A stretch of DNA of 64,000 bases from Diplolepis rosae. Lineage: Eukaryota; Arthropoda; Insecta; Hymenoptera; Diplolepididae. The stretch covers positions 1,426,001 to 1,490,000 of the forward strand of contig JAPYXD010000171.1 of assembly GCA_030998225.1 (NCBI GenBank), in the 5' to 3' direction. The translations under genes were made by a program, and so were the position numbers. The notes under the pieces are model-generated. The model ran no database searches. It saw only the letters and a list, made by a program, of their open reading frames with translations, and was not told the origin of the DNA. Of this stretch, positions 31,774 to 43,726 are shown piece by piece. The stretch's first letter is position 1; each line of letters begins with the position of its first letter.

Positions 31774-32217
31774 GACCTCGTAATAATATAAAGAAGAGAA
31801 GTATACAAAATATTTAAATTGTTGCTATTATGATTCTGCGATACATTTTAAGTTTAAAGGTATCAAAGTTGATACAAGAATTTTATATTTTAGCGTCAAA
31901 AACTAAAAAAAACATAATACCTGTCACTGAAGGCAGTGCAATGGTTCATCATTTATTCCATGTCCCCACCGTCAGAATTGACTATTTGTTAGAGTGAAAC
32001 GAAAGTATCTCCAATCAATGGTCAACTTTAACAGTGGAGGCGTTCCGCAAATGATGAACCACTGCACTGCCTTTAATGATGTTTTTTTGGGTTTTAATGC
32101 TAAAAAATAAAATTATTGTATTAATTTCGATACCTTTAAACTCAAAATGTACCGCAGAACCATAATAGCAACAATTGAAATGTTTTTTATGCTCCTCTTA
32201 TTCATATTATTACAAGG
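31774..32217. mobile_element. Foldback MITE, copy F2
   Basis: Related to 310-860: shared GACCTCG..TAATA, AACATAATACCTGTCA.TGAAGGCAGTGCA and CAGAA..ATAATTGCAA-type blocks. Arms pair from GACCTCGTAATAAT to ATTATTACAAGGT. It has lost the outer GACCGTTCT words. Confidence 0.75.
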
Positions 32218-33640
32218 TTTCATGAATATTTATGATATAACAGACCTGTCTCAGTAAATTTTGATTAATTTCCCAAAATTGAAGAGTTTTCACTAAAACG
32301 AAGTTAACAGACGTCCCTTATTATCTTCTGATACATTTAAAAAATTTTGTGCAAGATATTTTATAAACAAAAAAAGTTATCTTACATGGTTGGATTAACA
32401 TATAATTTTTGTCATGTGACTGATGATGATATATCAGCATCATTATATGTATACTATTTTGATGAAAAAACCTTTTGATATAATTTAGACTCCTTGTGAT
32501 TAGATAGTTTAATTGGTGAATGAGGGAATATACTGTGTATGATGTCCGTGCAAGCTTGATAGTGCCGCCAAATGTTCTCTAAATTTATTTCCATCTCTAT
32601 ACCTTGATAAACAATGAACAATTTTTATGAAAGTCATAACTCAACAATGACTCATCATAGCACTTATGTCTCCAATTATCACAACCAGAAACGTCTTCTT
32701 AGAAAGGTAGCTTAACTTTGCTAAAAGTAATCAATAACATTTATTTAATAATATGCAATCTATGTTTGCATCCACCTTAACCAGCATAAAAATCTCATAT
32801 ATTTCTACAAGAAACAGAAATCATTCAATCTAGCTTTTCTTAGGATGTAAAAATGCACTGCCTGTATATACTACATACATTTTTTGAAGTCAAGTGTTAA
32901 ACCTCAGCAGTGAGATTAATTAGCATAAATGGAACGACGAGTTCGCTTTAGCAAATAAGGGAAAAGAATATATTTTACAGTATTTTGTGCATACAATTGT
33001 AGTAAGAATCATTATGTTATAAAATGAAAGCTCGAAACAATTGTAAAAGTATACTTAAGTAAGATGTACTACCGAAATTAATATTAAGAATTTGCACGGT
33101 AGTGATCGATACAAGTTTGTGATACTGAAACTTAAAATTATATAAATATATAAGAATTGAGATCAATCGTAAATGTGACCGCAACTACTAGTCAAGATTG
33201 TATAAATTATCTAGAAAACATGTCACCAGGGAGACTGGACATGCTTAGTTGCCTAAAGCCAATGACCAGATTGTGACCAATGTAGCTGGTAATGTGTTTT
33301 GATGCTCTCTGATGAAGAATATTTGAACACATGGAATGTGCTCTATGTTTGTATCCAATACCATTTTGTGGTAAACGTCCGATTTAAAATCAGATCAATA
33401 AATGCTGAGAACTGAATATATTTTATATTGTTTGCTCTGGCTATTGTACCAATTTTTAACTAGTTACATTTATGCAATGCATAACACTGTACAACAAAGA
33501 TTTTACTTATACTACAGTTCAAGGTCATTTGGATAGGTTTTTTTTCCTGTAAATTATGGATCCGGAGTCAAAAATTTTCCATCACGTCACACTTTTACAA
33601 AAACGGGATCAAAAGTAAAAAAAAAACTGTTAGCTACTCA
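32218..33640. other. 1.4 kb without recognised features
   Basis: No long frame on either strand, no tandem or inverted structure. This is the longest unexplained stretch of the left half. Confidence 0.4.
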
Positions 33641-33647
33641 AAAACGA

Positions 33648-33860
33648 TAAATTCGGATGAAAATATCCATAAATAATTATATTATTTTATATTAATATAT
33701 TATATATTAATAATAATATTAATAATATATATATTATAATTTATATTATAATAATATATATTAATAATATTAATTATATTATATTATATTAATAATGATT
33801 GATAATTACTCAGAAATGGGTTATTTTTAATTAATAATTATTATAAATATTAATATTTAT
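33648..33860. repeat. AT-only low-complexity tract
   Basis: Almost pure A/T built of ATTA, TAATAT and ATATTA. Confidence 0.85.
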
Positions 33861-33886
33861 TTGAAAAATTTGAATTTAATTTACAT

Positions 33887-34010
33887 TATTGCGATATAAG
33901 AGTTTGAAATTGTCTACGAGGACGCCTGCCGGGAACATATCCTATCTGATACGTGACCAGTGATCCACCAATAATGTGGGAGTGGCAAAAATTTCTATCT
34001 CAACTACCTA
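33887..34010. repeat. SINE-body copy 3
   Basis: Diverged direct copy of 30752-30876 (GCGATATAAGAGTTTGAAATTG, TATCCTATCTGATACG), without a tRNA-like head. Confidence 0.7.
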
Positions 34011-34119
34011 ATTTGAAATCAATATTTATATTTAATACTTATATTATATTTCTATGACAACTATTAATCAGTAATAACGTGTTTTTGAGTAATTATTGCC
34101 AATATGTACACTATACCGT

Positions 34120-35062
34120 CGGAAATTGTGCGCACGGTGCTTGTCATCGCTATTAAAAATCACTGCTGACTTTGAACCACGATATCTCGGTGAAAAAAAG
34201 AGATATGGCATTTTTAAAAATACAGTTGGAAAGCCTATGAAATTCCACGTCTAGTGATGCTCAATAAATATTTTGTTGACTTTCTGAAAATAATACAGCA
34301 CGCGAGGAGTTAAGTAAAAAAATTCAAGATTTTTTCAAATTCTCTACCTCAACTTCAACTTTTTGCATGACCTAGGAAAAATGTTTCCAAAATCTGAAAA
34401 TTATACGACATAGAATCTAAAATCTTATCTTTAATTTAAGCCAAGAAAACTTGAAAAATATTAATGGGTACCCGAGATACGATTAAAAATGTTCAATCGT
34501 ATCTGAGTTGAATTTTAATCGACGATCACTGTTCTCGGCCGGTTTGTTGCTCGCCTTCGTCGTTGAGGCAGGACCGAATAGGCCACGCACAAAGGTGGCG
34601 CTTAAGTGGAGCACTCTTATATGTATTTTTGATTCTGTTTATTAGTAATTTTTATTTCTAATTATTCTAAATTTTAAAACATATTTATTGTTATTTGTGA
34701 TTATTAACAATTATTTAAATCCAATATTATCCCCATATTAACGAATAGCACAATGATATGTAGACATTTTTTCTTTCTTAAAATTCTTATAAACTGGAAC
34801 ATTAATAAAAATTTTAATAGTCATTGTAAATATCAACTAAGAATGAAAGGAAAGGAAATAAAGGAAACACGTTCTTGGATGAAAGAACATATAAGAGAGC
34901 TCCTCTCAAGCGCCTCCTTTGTGCGTGGCCTATTCGGTCCTGCCTCAACGAAGAAGGCGAGCAACAAACCGGCCGAGAACAGTGATCGTCGATTAAAATT
35001 CAACTCAGCAGTGATTTTTAATAGTGATGACAAGTACCGTGCGCACAATTTCTGCCAGATAA
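34120..35062. mobile_element. Foldback with an insertion in one arm
   Basis: Left arm AAATTGTGCGCACGGTGCTT..AATCACTGCTGA, then after about 320 bp of extra DNA (34183-34503) TTGAATTTTAATCGACGATC..GGCCGGTTTGTTGC..AGGCAGGACCGAATAGG. The right arm is continuous at 34885-35062. The short open frames in the arms are shadows of the palindrome. Confidence 0.75.
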
Positions 35063-35790
35063 GATGTGTTTAACATGTCACGCGTTCTCGCTACATTATG
35101 TCAAAAATGGCCAAAAACGGGTTTTTATAACTTTTCGAACCCTTTAAAAGAACATGTGACGTGTCGGAAAATTTTCGATCCTGAATTTATAATCTAAGGG
35201 AAAAACCTATAGTAATGACTTGGCACTGTAGCGTAAGTTAAAAAAAAGGTCGAAAATGAAATGCAGTGTAATTCATTATGAAATAAGAACATAATCCTAT
35301 ACAATTCAAGATGACGTCCAAAACTGCTTAAACTATTTTTAACTCATAAATACGCGAATTCTTGTGTTAATTGTTAACTTTTGTAAAAAGACTAGAATTA
35401 ATAATTCACTGTTGAAAAAGTTAAGCTTTAATTTTCAAAAATTGTGCACCATAGCTTAATCTATTCCGATAATTCATTCGAACATTATCGTACTCACAGA
35501 AGATAGGCATTAACGACCAAACCTCTCACTCGATTTACGAAAATTTTAAAAAAGGAAGATCTCATTAGAAGGACTATTAATCTGAAAGTGTGAAAATGAA
35601 GGACCAGTCTTGAAAAAGTGACACAACTTCAAAAAAATACTTAACGTTAGAAATTGTAACAAATCCTACATCACAATATTTTAATATTACAGTCGCACAA
35701 GTACCTAGAAGAAATTTAAAATAAATTGGAGAAATTCTTATGTCCTGGTGGTACGGTCTAAAATGTAATATCTAATAAATTAAATACGAT
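35063..35790. other. Nothing recognised
   Basis: AT-rich; no structure or convincing frame. Confidence 0.4.
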
Positions 35791-35850
35791 GTTGTTGTTA
35801 ATAATTGGCTTTAGTGTCCAGAAATTATAACTCAGAAGGTTACGCACTCC

Positions 35851-35890
35851 CAAACGTTTCGACTCAGATCAGAGTTCTCATCAGTGATCT
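35851..35890 (-). ncRNA. Hammerhead-like core, Penelope A left pLTR
   Basis: Complement: CTGATGA, GAACTC/GATCTGAGTC forming a slightly weakened stem II, then GAAACGTTTGG. Core boxes intact; stem II has one changed base against the copy at 22992. Probably inactive or weak. Confidence 0.55.
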
Positions 35891-36904
35891 TTGTTTTTAA
35901 AATATCAAAAAATGTAGCTAAAATATTGTACATATGAACCCTATTTTCAAATATAATTTGGTAACGTGGAAAAAAGTAAAACCATGAAAACATTTACGTC
36001 AAATTATACAGAAAAACTTCAATAAATCACATAAATATTCTGAGGAATATCAAATGAATTCTAGCACATAAACTTTAAAATGCCTAAGTTAAAAAGAACT
36101 AGGATATATTAGTGTATAAAGATACTAATAATATGGATGAGAGTACATAAATAGCTAAGAATTGCTCATATGAAGTCAGGTGTTGACTTATTTTTTTAAG
36201 GAAAAACATATATTCTAACCAAAAAAATATTTTGATTCTTCTGTATTTATGAAATATCAAAGAAAGGCAGTTAGAATATTGCAGATATAAACCATATGTA
36301 TGAGTAATTTTTGGTAATATGAAAAACCATAAGAAAAGTTTATATAAAGTTGTGCAGGAAAATTTCTGATGAAAATACATAAAATCCCAGTACACGGAGA
36401 AACTCTTTATTGAAAAATTTAGTATTATTATATTTATTTTTACTAAAAGTCAGTAGGAAACGAGGATACAACGTCACTTTTTTAGAAATTACTATTTTGA
36501 ATATTAAACTATGGAGTTACTAATAATATTGGAGAAAATGGTGATATAATTGTACTTATGCCTAAAAACAAAAGCAAGTTTTATTACTTGAAATAGTAAA
36601 ATCGTAATCGACACATTGAACCAATTATATTGAAGTAAACCCAATAAATGTTTCATTAATTGCTAAAAAAGAATGTTAAGTTTACAAAAGACAATAGTAA
36701 AGTCAGATCTTCTGTCTAACCGAATTACCATAGTCTTTTGGAGATAGTGGAACCATATTTATAACTTTTCCTATCGAAAATAGGAAATAATTGCACCTCC
36801 ATGATATAAAAAAATCAGTCATTCGTAAATTTTACCATAGTTCTTATTAGATTTGGTGAGCTACATAGAGAGAGTATTTATAAACATAGTTACATATTTA
36901 CATA

Positions 36905-36909
36905 CCCAT

Positions 36910-36966
<57 letters not shown>
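36905..36966. repeat. TA/CA microsatellite
   Basis: Run of TA with CATACA edges, ending exactly at the mariner terminus. Confidence 0.85.
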
Positions 36967-37529
36967 CTACTGTGATCAAATTGAAAGGTGAATTTTATTA
37001 TTACTTTTAAAATCCTTACTTATTGTTCCAAATCTATTTCGTCTCCCTTCGAAGTAATCCCCTTCCACCGCGATACACTTATGCCAACGAATTTTCCAAT
37101 CATCAAAACACTTGGCAAAGTACTCCTTCGGAATAGCCTTCAGAGCCTTCAGCGATTCGGTTTTTATCTCCTCAATCGAGTCAAAACGGTGTCCCCGGAG
37201 CAGTCTCTTGAGTTTGCTGAACAACCAGAAGTCATACGGAGCTAAATCAGGTGAATGCGGTGGTTGCGGAACGATATTTGTTGAAGTTTTGACGAAATGA
37301 TCGCGTAAAACCAGTGCCGTGTGTGATGGTGCATTATCATGCCAAGAGTTGTTGTCCCATAAATCCGGCCTTTTTCTGCGAACAGCTTCACACTAATGAA
37401 TATTTTGATGTGAAATTTGGCACAGATGTCACTAACATTCCTACCAACTTATAGAAAAAAAAAAATTTCAGTTTCGAAAATCCCGGAAAGTTTAAATTTA
37501 AAATTCACCTTTCAATTTGATCACAGTAG
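36967..37529 (-). mobile_element. Internally deleted mariner, copy 2
   Basis: Same termini as 2028-2587, inverted, flanked by TA. Contains the same C-terminal transposase segment (HDNAPSH at about 37340; PDLAPYDFWLF-type region near 37240) with the tail altered by a change near 37060. 563 bp. Confidence 0.85.
36995..37380 (-). pseudogene. mariner transposase, C-terminal half, copy 2
   Basis: Minus-strand frame with KLKRLLRGHRFDSIEEIKTE and KCFDDWKIRWHKCI, then a C-terminus out of phase relative to copy 1. The DNA-binding half is missing. Confidence 0.75.
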
Positions 37530-37931
37530 TATATATATATATATACCAATGCACGCTCAAATACGTCAAATACTAATTCAACGCAACTTAACCTAACTGC
37601 ACAACGCACACATTCATAAACGCATCGCAGTGATATGACAATTACAATGCAGCAACTTCATTATATACTGAACTGTGGAAACTTTTACGATTTGTGAGGA
37701 AAAGCTCGGTAGTCCCTCTGCGAGAAAAAATCGTAAGTTGGAAAGGCGCCATAGTCAAATGTAAAAAATATATTACTATATCGGCTACCGACAAATAATC
37801 ATAACGAGCACATGGAGCGATTCTCTGGTAATATCAGAAGCGTCCAGCGTATCCGATGTCACTCGGCAGTACATTTAATTATATCGTGACATGTTTCCGC
37901 ACATGTTCATTGTTTTATTGACCCACAGTGA

Positions 37932-38123
37932 TAATTCTGAGATAATTAATTTGGCATGGGGTCAGATGTTTAAGCAGTTTTCTATGTAATAATCATAGAA
38001 ATTGGTAAAGGCAAAAGGCCCCCATTTGTGGCCGAAACGTTTGCCTTTACCAATTTCTATGATTATTACATAGAAAACTGCGTAAACATCTGACCCCATG
38101 CCAAATTAATTATCTCAGAAGTA
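37932..38123. repeat. Long hairpin centred on a hammerhead-like core
   Basis: Arms of about 80 bp (CTGAGATAATTAATTTGGCA.. and complement) pair almost perfectly. The centre reads CAAAAGGCCCCCATTTGTGG then CCGAAACGTTTG, the 3' part of the pLTR core seen at 15073. The bases upstream of stem II, where CTGATGA should stand, are replaced by the inverse of the downstream sequence. Confidence 0.75.
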
Positions 38124-38547
38124 CATTTAATATTTCCAATGGGAATTTTGACAACGTACTATTCCAATATATGATGTATTCGATTGCAAAATATTCAAGT
38201 CTTTTTCTCTTCATTCTTCATTACTATTGACAATGGTAATTTCTCTAAACTATTTTGCAATTCATATTATTCAAAAGACCAATTCTTGCATAGATAGTTT
38301 TACTTTTTATTTATATAGGTATCACTTATTTCTAGTTTCAATTTGCCATCAAAGATATTGATCTTCGCAACTCTCAATGGTAATTTATAAAGTTGCACTA
38401 TATTTACAATTGGTTCAGAAAATGTATTTCCTCCTACCGCTATGGTAAATAAAACTAGTTTTGTTACTATATCCTCGCTTCCTATTGACTTTTAGTAAAA
38501 ATAAATATAATAATACTAGATTTTACAATGAAGAGTTTCTCCGTGTA

Positions 38548-39387
38548 ATAAGGGTTGAATAGAGAAAAATTAATATTTTTAGATTTTAGCGTAAAAGAGA
38601 AGATTATTATTTTCTTTTGAATGCGCGATTTTTCAATCAGTCTAAAGTGCACAACATTTGAATAGGATATCTCCGAAACTAATTGCTTTCTATTTCCACA
38701 GTGACCGCTGCACTTCTCAAAGTTGTTTTCTATTCTACAAACGCAAACGTATTTTTGACTTTTTTAATTCCTTCTAATCGTAGCGATACGCACACCTCAA
38801 AGAGATGTTTTATATTCCGCAAAGGTGGACGTATTTTGAGTTCATTTAATTCCTTCTAATCAGTTCATAAAATATGTGTGTAATAAACTGTAATATGTAA
38901 ATATGTAATAGCAATTAAATAGCAATGATGATTGATAATAAACTAAATTAACGCAGTTCAGTACAAGAAATAAATATTTAATCCAATGTCATCTAATGAA
39001 TAATATATGGCAGTTGTAATGCAATACACAAAATACATGTTCAATATAAATAAAAAAATGTTTATATACAATAGATCAGATTCATTTTTTCTCTTCCAAT
39101 TACAAATTAAAATTTAATACAAAATATTTAATTACGAGAAAACTATCCATACATTTATATTCAACCTAGAGTTTTCAAAGTGAAATTCCTTTAAGCCTTT
39201 CTATCCCTTCTTTTGCATTGTTCTACTTATTAATTCTTTTTAATATGCTCCCGTTACATTTTACTAGGTCGATTGAAAAAAATAGGATTCGCTCTTTTTC
39301 TTTTCCCGCTGGTGGATTTTTAGACGGAGGAAAATTCGCGTATTCGTAGGAATACAAATTCTTGATTATTCTCTATTCAACCCTTAT
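38548..39387. mobile_element. TA MITE with ATAAGGGTTGAATAGAGA termini
   Basis: ATAAGGGTTGAATAGAGAA at the left, TTCTCTATTCAACCCTTAT at the right, TA on both sides; the left TA is also the end of the CACGGAG element. Inside, a block with TTTAATTCCTTCTAATC is repeated (about 38763 and 38846). No frame. Confidence 0.75.
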
Positions 39388-40116
39388 TACCGGGAATTAT
39401 TTGGAATAAAAAATTGAATATTAGCACACATACTTGAAATATAAACATAAACATAGAGTATAAATGTAACACCATGAATAGTGCAAACCCTAAAACGAGT
39501 ATTTTTGAAAACAATGATTAAGAATGAAATTTCTCATAAGAAATATTAGCGTTAGAATATGTTTGTTTGAAAAAACACGTATCCTAACAAAAATTGTTTT
39601 TATTATTCTGTACTTATAAAATAATAAAAGAATTTAGAATATTTTAGACATAAACCGTGTTTAGAAATAATCTTTAGTAATGTGAAAAACATGAGAAATT
39701 TTACATAAAATTATACAGACAAAACTTCGATAAAAACACGTAAAAATTGAGTTATAGCACATAAACTTTTGACATAAAAACATGAATGAATGGGATATCT
39801 AAATTTTCTAATATCATCAAATTTGAAACTCGAACATGAAATGAACTAACCTTATGCAACCCAGTATGATGTAGGTGAAAAAAGCTCAAAAATTGTTATC
39901 TCCTCCAGAAAATTGTAATTCTTAAATTTTTTCCTTTTTCGTTCCCTGTCAAACCACATATTTTGACATAGCACATTGGTCACTAGGAAGTTATCTATGC
40001 AACTAAAGTTATGTTATGGCTTTAATACAGAAATTGTAGGATGAATTTTTACAGAAAATTTGTGCATGCATGTATTTGAAGGATACAAATTTTGTTGTGA
40101 GATTACAATTTTTCAT
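39388..40116. repeat. Penelope A pLTR continuation
   Basis: 39480-39790 is a direct, diverged copy of 36130-36392 and of 35930-36075 (words TATTCTAAC.AAAA, AGAATATT..AGACATAAACC, AATTATACAGA.AAAACTTC). The remainder to 40116 is untranslated AT-rich sequence. Confidence 0.6.
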
Positions 40117-40855
40117 TTAAAAGGGGAAGGTAAAAACAGATAAGTTCTCAGTATCCGTTCTTTGGTTTACTACATGAAGATTGCCGGCTATGTGGGTCAT
40201 TCAAAGTATCGTACGTTTTTTATAATTATCAGATCTATCAATTATTTTTATCTTTGGTTGATTCCATCTCGAATAACAAGAACATCCAGGAAGCACATTC
40301 CATTGTATGATTCCTCTTTTACTGTAAATTGTATTTTGTGATTATAGTTATTAAGAATATTTTTGATTGACGTGATTTCCAAGTCATCAATAACAATATG
40401 ATCGGCACTGAGAGAACCCATATGAGAACCAGATTTTTCTTTATAAGAGATGCCTTAGAAGTTAAAAGCAGAGTTAGATGAGCAAATTCTGAGGTCATTT
40501 TCAAATTATTACCATGACATTTTTACATGGAGTTGAATTTGAAGTCATCTATCTTTGATGCCTTTAATGGATATACTAGTTTGAACATTTTTTAGGAGTC
40601 ATACTGCGGCTAGAAAAATAATTTTGTGGCTCAGTCGAACTTTGAAGTTTTTGATTTTTTCTGTAAAACCAAAACTGTTTTTGACACGTGAAATAGGAGA
40701 AATTATATTATTTGAAATAACATTACTGTAAAAGGATGCAAGGTTATAAGTGGGCTTACCACAAAAAGAGGCAATAGGCTTGAGGGCATGGTTGGGTTTA
40801 TGTATTTTTGGTAATCCGTCAAATTTGTCTAGTAATGGGTTACTTGATTAAAGAA
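40117..40855 (-). pseudogene. Penelope reverse transcriptase/GIY-YIG relic
   Basis: Minus strand: FDGLPKIHKPNHALKPIASF and CGKPTYNLASF (the conserved LPKIHKP motif of Penelope RT), VKNSFGFTEKIKNF, a decayed region where the catalytic block should be, GSHMGSLSADHIVIDDLEI, then ITSIKN..FTVKEESYNGMCFLDVLVIR. After a deletion it jumps to IIDRSDNYKKRTI and MTHIAGNL, NQRTDTENLSVF, the same GIY-YIG tail as at 21500-21980. At least three stops. Penelope RTs prime on nicked chromosomal DNA; this copy is dead. Confidence 0.8.
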
Positions 40856-41139
40856 AATAGGCATTTTTTTATTAATGTAATGTTTGCTCTTCCAGAGATT
40901 AATGATGTTGTTAACTTTATTATGGATTGTATTTTAACACTTGTTGTAAGTATACATGTTTCTAATTTGAAAAATATTTTAACACTAGAATTCGTATGAG
41001 CAATTCTCAGCTATTTTTTTCACAAATAATCGATTCAGGTTTTATATTGTTTATATACTCGCATCTATACCTTCAATAAATTTTTGACACAAACATATGC
41101 TAATTTTTAGCTTAGTTATTTCAAAGTCCATGTGCTATA

Positions 41140-42249
41140 AGGAGAGGTCAATGAGTTCTTACAAAAATACAAAACATCACATTATTTCGGGTTGGCTTAG
41201 TTTTATTTTTCAACATAGTCTCCTTGTAACTGGATAGAATTCGTCCAGCGATTTTCTAACTTTTTCAAATCGTCTAAACAGTAAGATTTTGAGAGTTCAT
41301 CAAAACAGGCCTCTCATTGGCTGATGACGTTCTGGTTTGACTCTAATCTCATTCTGGCAAGCCATTTTTCCACGTTTGGAAACAGGAAGAAGTTACTGGG
41401 CACTGAATCCAGCGAATACGGTGGGTGTGGCGACAATTCAAAATTTAATTCGTGCAATTTCGCCATTACAACAACACAGGTGTGCACGCGTGCATTTTTT
41501 TAATGAAAGAGCACTTTCTTCTTTGCCAATTGGAAGCGTTTTTTCTTTATTTCTTTGCCCATCTGGGCCAATAATGACGCATAATATTCTCCATTCATCT
41601 TTCGTTCTTTTTCTAAGTAATCCACTGTGCCTTTGTCTTAGGCGTGTAAAAATGGATCTAAATTTCATCAACTGTGATGTACCGACTCAACAAATCACTA
41701 GAATTGCGACGGAAAAGCGCTAAACCAGCCATCGAATCAATCACATGGTTGCTTTAATTCACGACGGTGAGTAAACGTGGCACCCATCTTGCCAACAGCT
41801 TTATCATAGACAATTTCTGATACAAAATCGTAATTACCATGCCATTTGATATGCCTTTGGCTTCAACTATGACTCAACTGGATGTCCCAAACGGGGTTCA
41901 TCACGAGTGGTTGTCCCACCATGTTCAAATTCATTCACCCAATTGTACACAGTTTTAAACGATGGTGCAGATGTGCCATGAATTTCATCTAACTCAGCCT
42001 TTATTTCTTTTGGTGTATTGCCTTTTATATATTAGTGTTTAATTACTGCACAAAATCCGTTTTTTTCAATTTTATTGGATTCACAAAACTTGTTTGCTTC
42101 GATCGATTGTAGAAATTGAACTACGCGACGGATTTGGCTAAAACTTTGATAGTAGTCAATTAATAGATGTCATTTCTTAGAAATATACTTCTTTCAATAT
42201 TTTGAGCACCATCTGGTACATTTTTTAAGGACTTATTGAGCTGCCCTCG
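41140..42249 (-). mobile_element. mariner, full-length but decayed
   Basis: About 1.1 kb, TA on both sides. Terminal repeats (inverse right end CGAGGGCAGCTCAATAAGTC; left AGGAGAGGTCAATGAGTTCT) are about 70 percent alike. It interrupts the Penelope A right pLTR. Confidence 0.75.
41180..42150 (-). pseudogene. mariner transposase, decayed
   Basis: Minus strand in several frames: LSPHPPYSLDSV (from the usual PPYSPDLAP), FFLFPNVEKWLARMR, QEACFDELS, LDDLKKLENRW, IQLQGDYVEK. These are C-terminal mariner signatures. Upstream, 41750-42100 has only scattered matches. Stops throughout. Confidence 0.7.
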
Positions 42250-42424
42250 TAGGATTCACTTGTTATTCCTTAAAATTTTCATGTGTTCTATTCAAGTTTT
42301 TCTGTATAATTTTATGTGAATGTTTTCATGGTTTTAATTTTTTCCACATTAACAAAAATTATTCCAAAATAAGGGCACACATGTGCAATATTTTAGCTAC
42401 ATTTTTTTGATATTTTAGAAATAA

Positions 42425-42472
42425 AGATCACTGATGAGGACTCTGATCAGAGTCGGAACGTTTGGGAATGTA
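42425..42472 (+). ncRNA. Hammerhead-like core, Penelope A right pLTR
   Basis: CTGATGA (42431-42437), the stem GACTC/GAGTC around TGATCA, then GGAACGTTTGGG. Stem II is perfect, but GAAA has become GGAA, which should abolish activity. Confidence 0.55.
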
Positions 42473-42540
42473 TAACCTTCTGAGTTATAATTTCTGGACA
42501 CTAAAGCCAATTATTAACAACATTGTATGAAATTTATTAT

Positions 42541-43084
42541 TTAAAAGTCGATATAAGTCCTATTTACGTAATATCTAATAAGTGAAAACTTTTTCATGTT
42601 TACAATTTTCTATTGGTCGTAAAAAAAGAAACGAAATTAGAAAATATCGATATCATTGATAAATTTTGTTCAATACGCAATTATGTAAAATTAATATATA
42701 TAAACATTTATAATAATTATTATCCATTAAAAAATCACGGAAGTTACCAAAGCTGAACATCAATTATATCAGAATCTAAAAGATTTTTTTCTCCTGAAAA
42801 TATTTTATACAAAAAGAATTGCAAGAAATATCTTGCAACCATAAAATGATTGGAACAATCAACAGCAAACCAAGAAATGTTCGCACTGGAGACAGACCGC
42901 AAGAGGGCGAGAATATATCGCTTGAATATGAAATAAAAGAGAGGGCGTAATTTTATCAACTTGCACCACGCGCAATAAAGGCTATTTTGCAAAACACGCA
43001 CTATAGAGTCTCTGCAGAGCAACAGTAAGGACGTATATTTACGAGCGGGGTTTTAATATTGTACCTATTTTCGTTCCTTAGGTA
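42541..43084. other. Nothing recognised
   Basis: AT-rich; the 92-codon minus-strand frame at 42744-43022 has no motif. Confidence 0.4.
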
Positions 43085-43385
43085 CACGGAGAAACTTTTT
43101 ATATCAATTTTTACTATAGTATTTTTCAATTTAGGGAAAAACGTATCACTTTCAGAATTTTTGTTAGTAAAAATACTAAACTTTATAATAATGATATGAA
43201 ACTTCAGCATAGTTCATAGCAAATTTTACTATAGTTCATACTAAAGTTTCATATAATTATTATAAAGTTTAGTATTTTTACTAACAAAAATTCTCAAAGT
43301 GATACGTTTTGTAAAAACTATTATAATAATACTAAATACTATTGTAAATACTATTGTAAAAATTGATATAAAAAGTTTCTCCGTG
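43085..43385. mobile_element. CACGGAG-type TA foldback MITE, 301 bp
   Basis: CACGGAGAAACTTTTTATAT and complement at the ends, TA flanks, arms pairing to the centre (TTAGTATTTTTACTAACAAA and complement). A compact relative of 36393-38545. Confidence 0.9.
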
Positions 43386-43726
43386 TACTAATTTTGTTCG
43401 TTACGTCCGCTGAACGGCTATGACAATATAGGTTAAATTTTTCCAATGTCCGTCGTTAGTATGCAACCATTGCAACCTACGATTTCGACATGGCTATAGT
43501 ATTCATGTACGCAATTTTAAATTTCCCCACCGAGTAAGTACTATATTCATAAATATTATTGATATAACATGTTCGTAGTCCACCAAGTCGTAAATTGACG
43601 TCCTAACTACCGCTCTACAGGGACTTGAAATACTTCTTTAGTACGTGTTTTCAAATAATATCGTGTGTGCCATGGAGCTCGGCCATTTTGGGACTCGACC
43701 CATAACGCGTGCTTCAGTGCAGTGTG
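43386..43726. repeat. Spacer with dispersed repeat S, copy 2
   Basis: 43550-43715 matches 18240-18410 (see there). Nothing else. Confidence 0.5.

Larger units (their letters stand above)
36393..38545. mobile_element. TA-flanked CACGGAGAAAC element, 2153 bp
   Basis: CACGGAGAAACTCTTTATTG.. at the left, complement ..AGAGTTTCTCCGTG at the right, TA on both sides. Sub-terminal inverted block with TTTTACTAAAAGTCA, GTAGGAAACGAGGATA. It is swollen by a mariner copy, a TA/CA microsatellite and a Penelope-derived hairpin. Relatives: 18161-18238 and 43085-43385. Confidence 0.8.
35791..42540 (-). mobile_element. Penelope-like element A with inverted pLTRs and insertions
   Basis: The ends are inverse copies: TTGGCTTTAGTGTCCAGAAA at the left and TTTCTGGACACTAAAGCCAA at the right, each next to a hammerhead-like core. 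The left pLTR (35791-36392, continuing 39388-39790) and the right pLTR (40980-41139, continuing 42250-42540) flank an RT/GIY-YIG pseudogene on the minus strand. Insertions: 36393-38545, 38548-39387 and the mariner 41140-42249. Confidence 0.7.

Noticed and set aside
34753..35073. 106-codon frame as a gene
   Set aside because: Lies in the arm of the foldback 34120-35062 and is partly mirrored in the other arm; no family motif.
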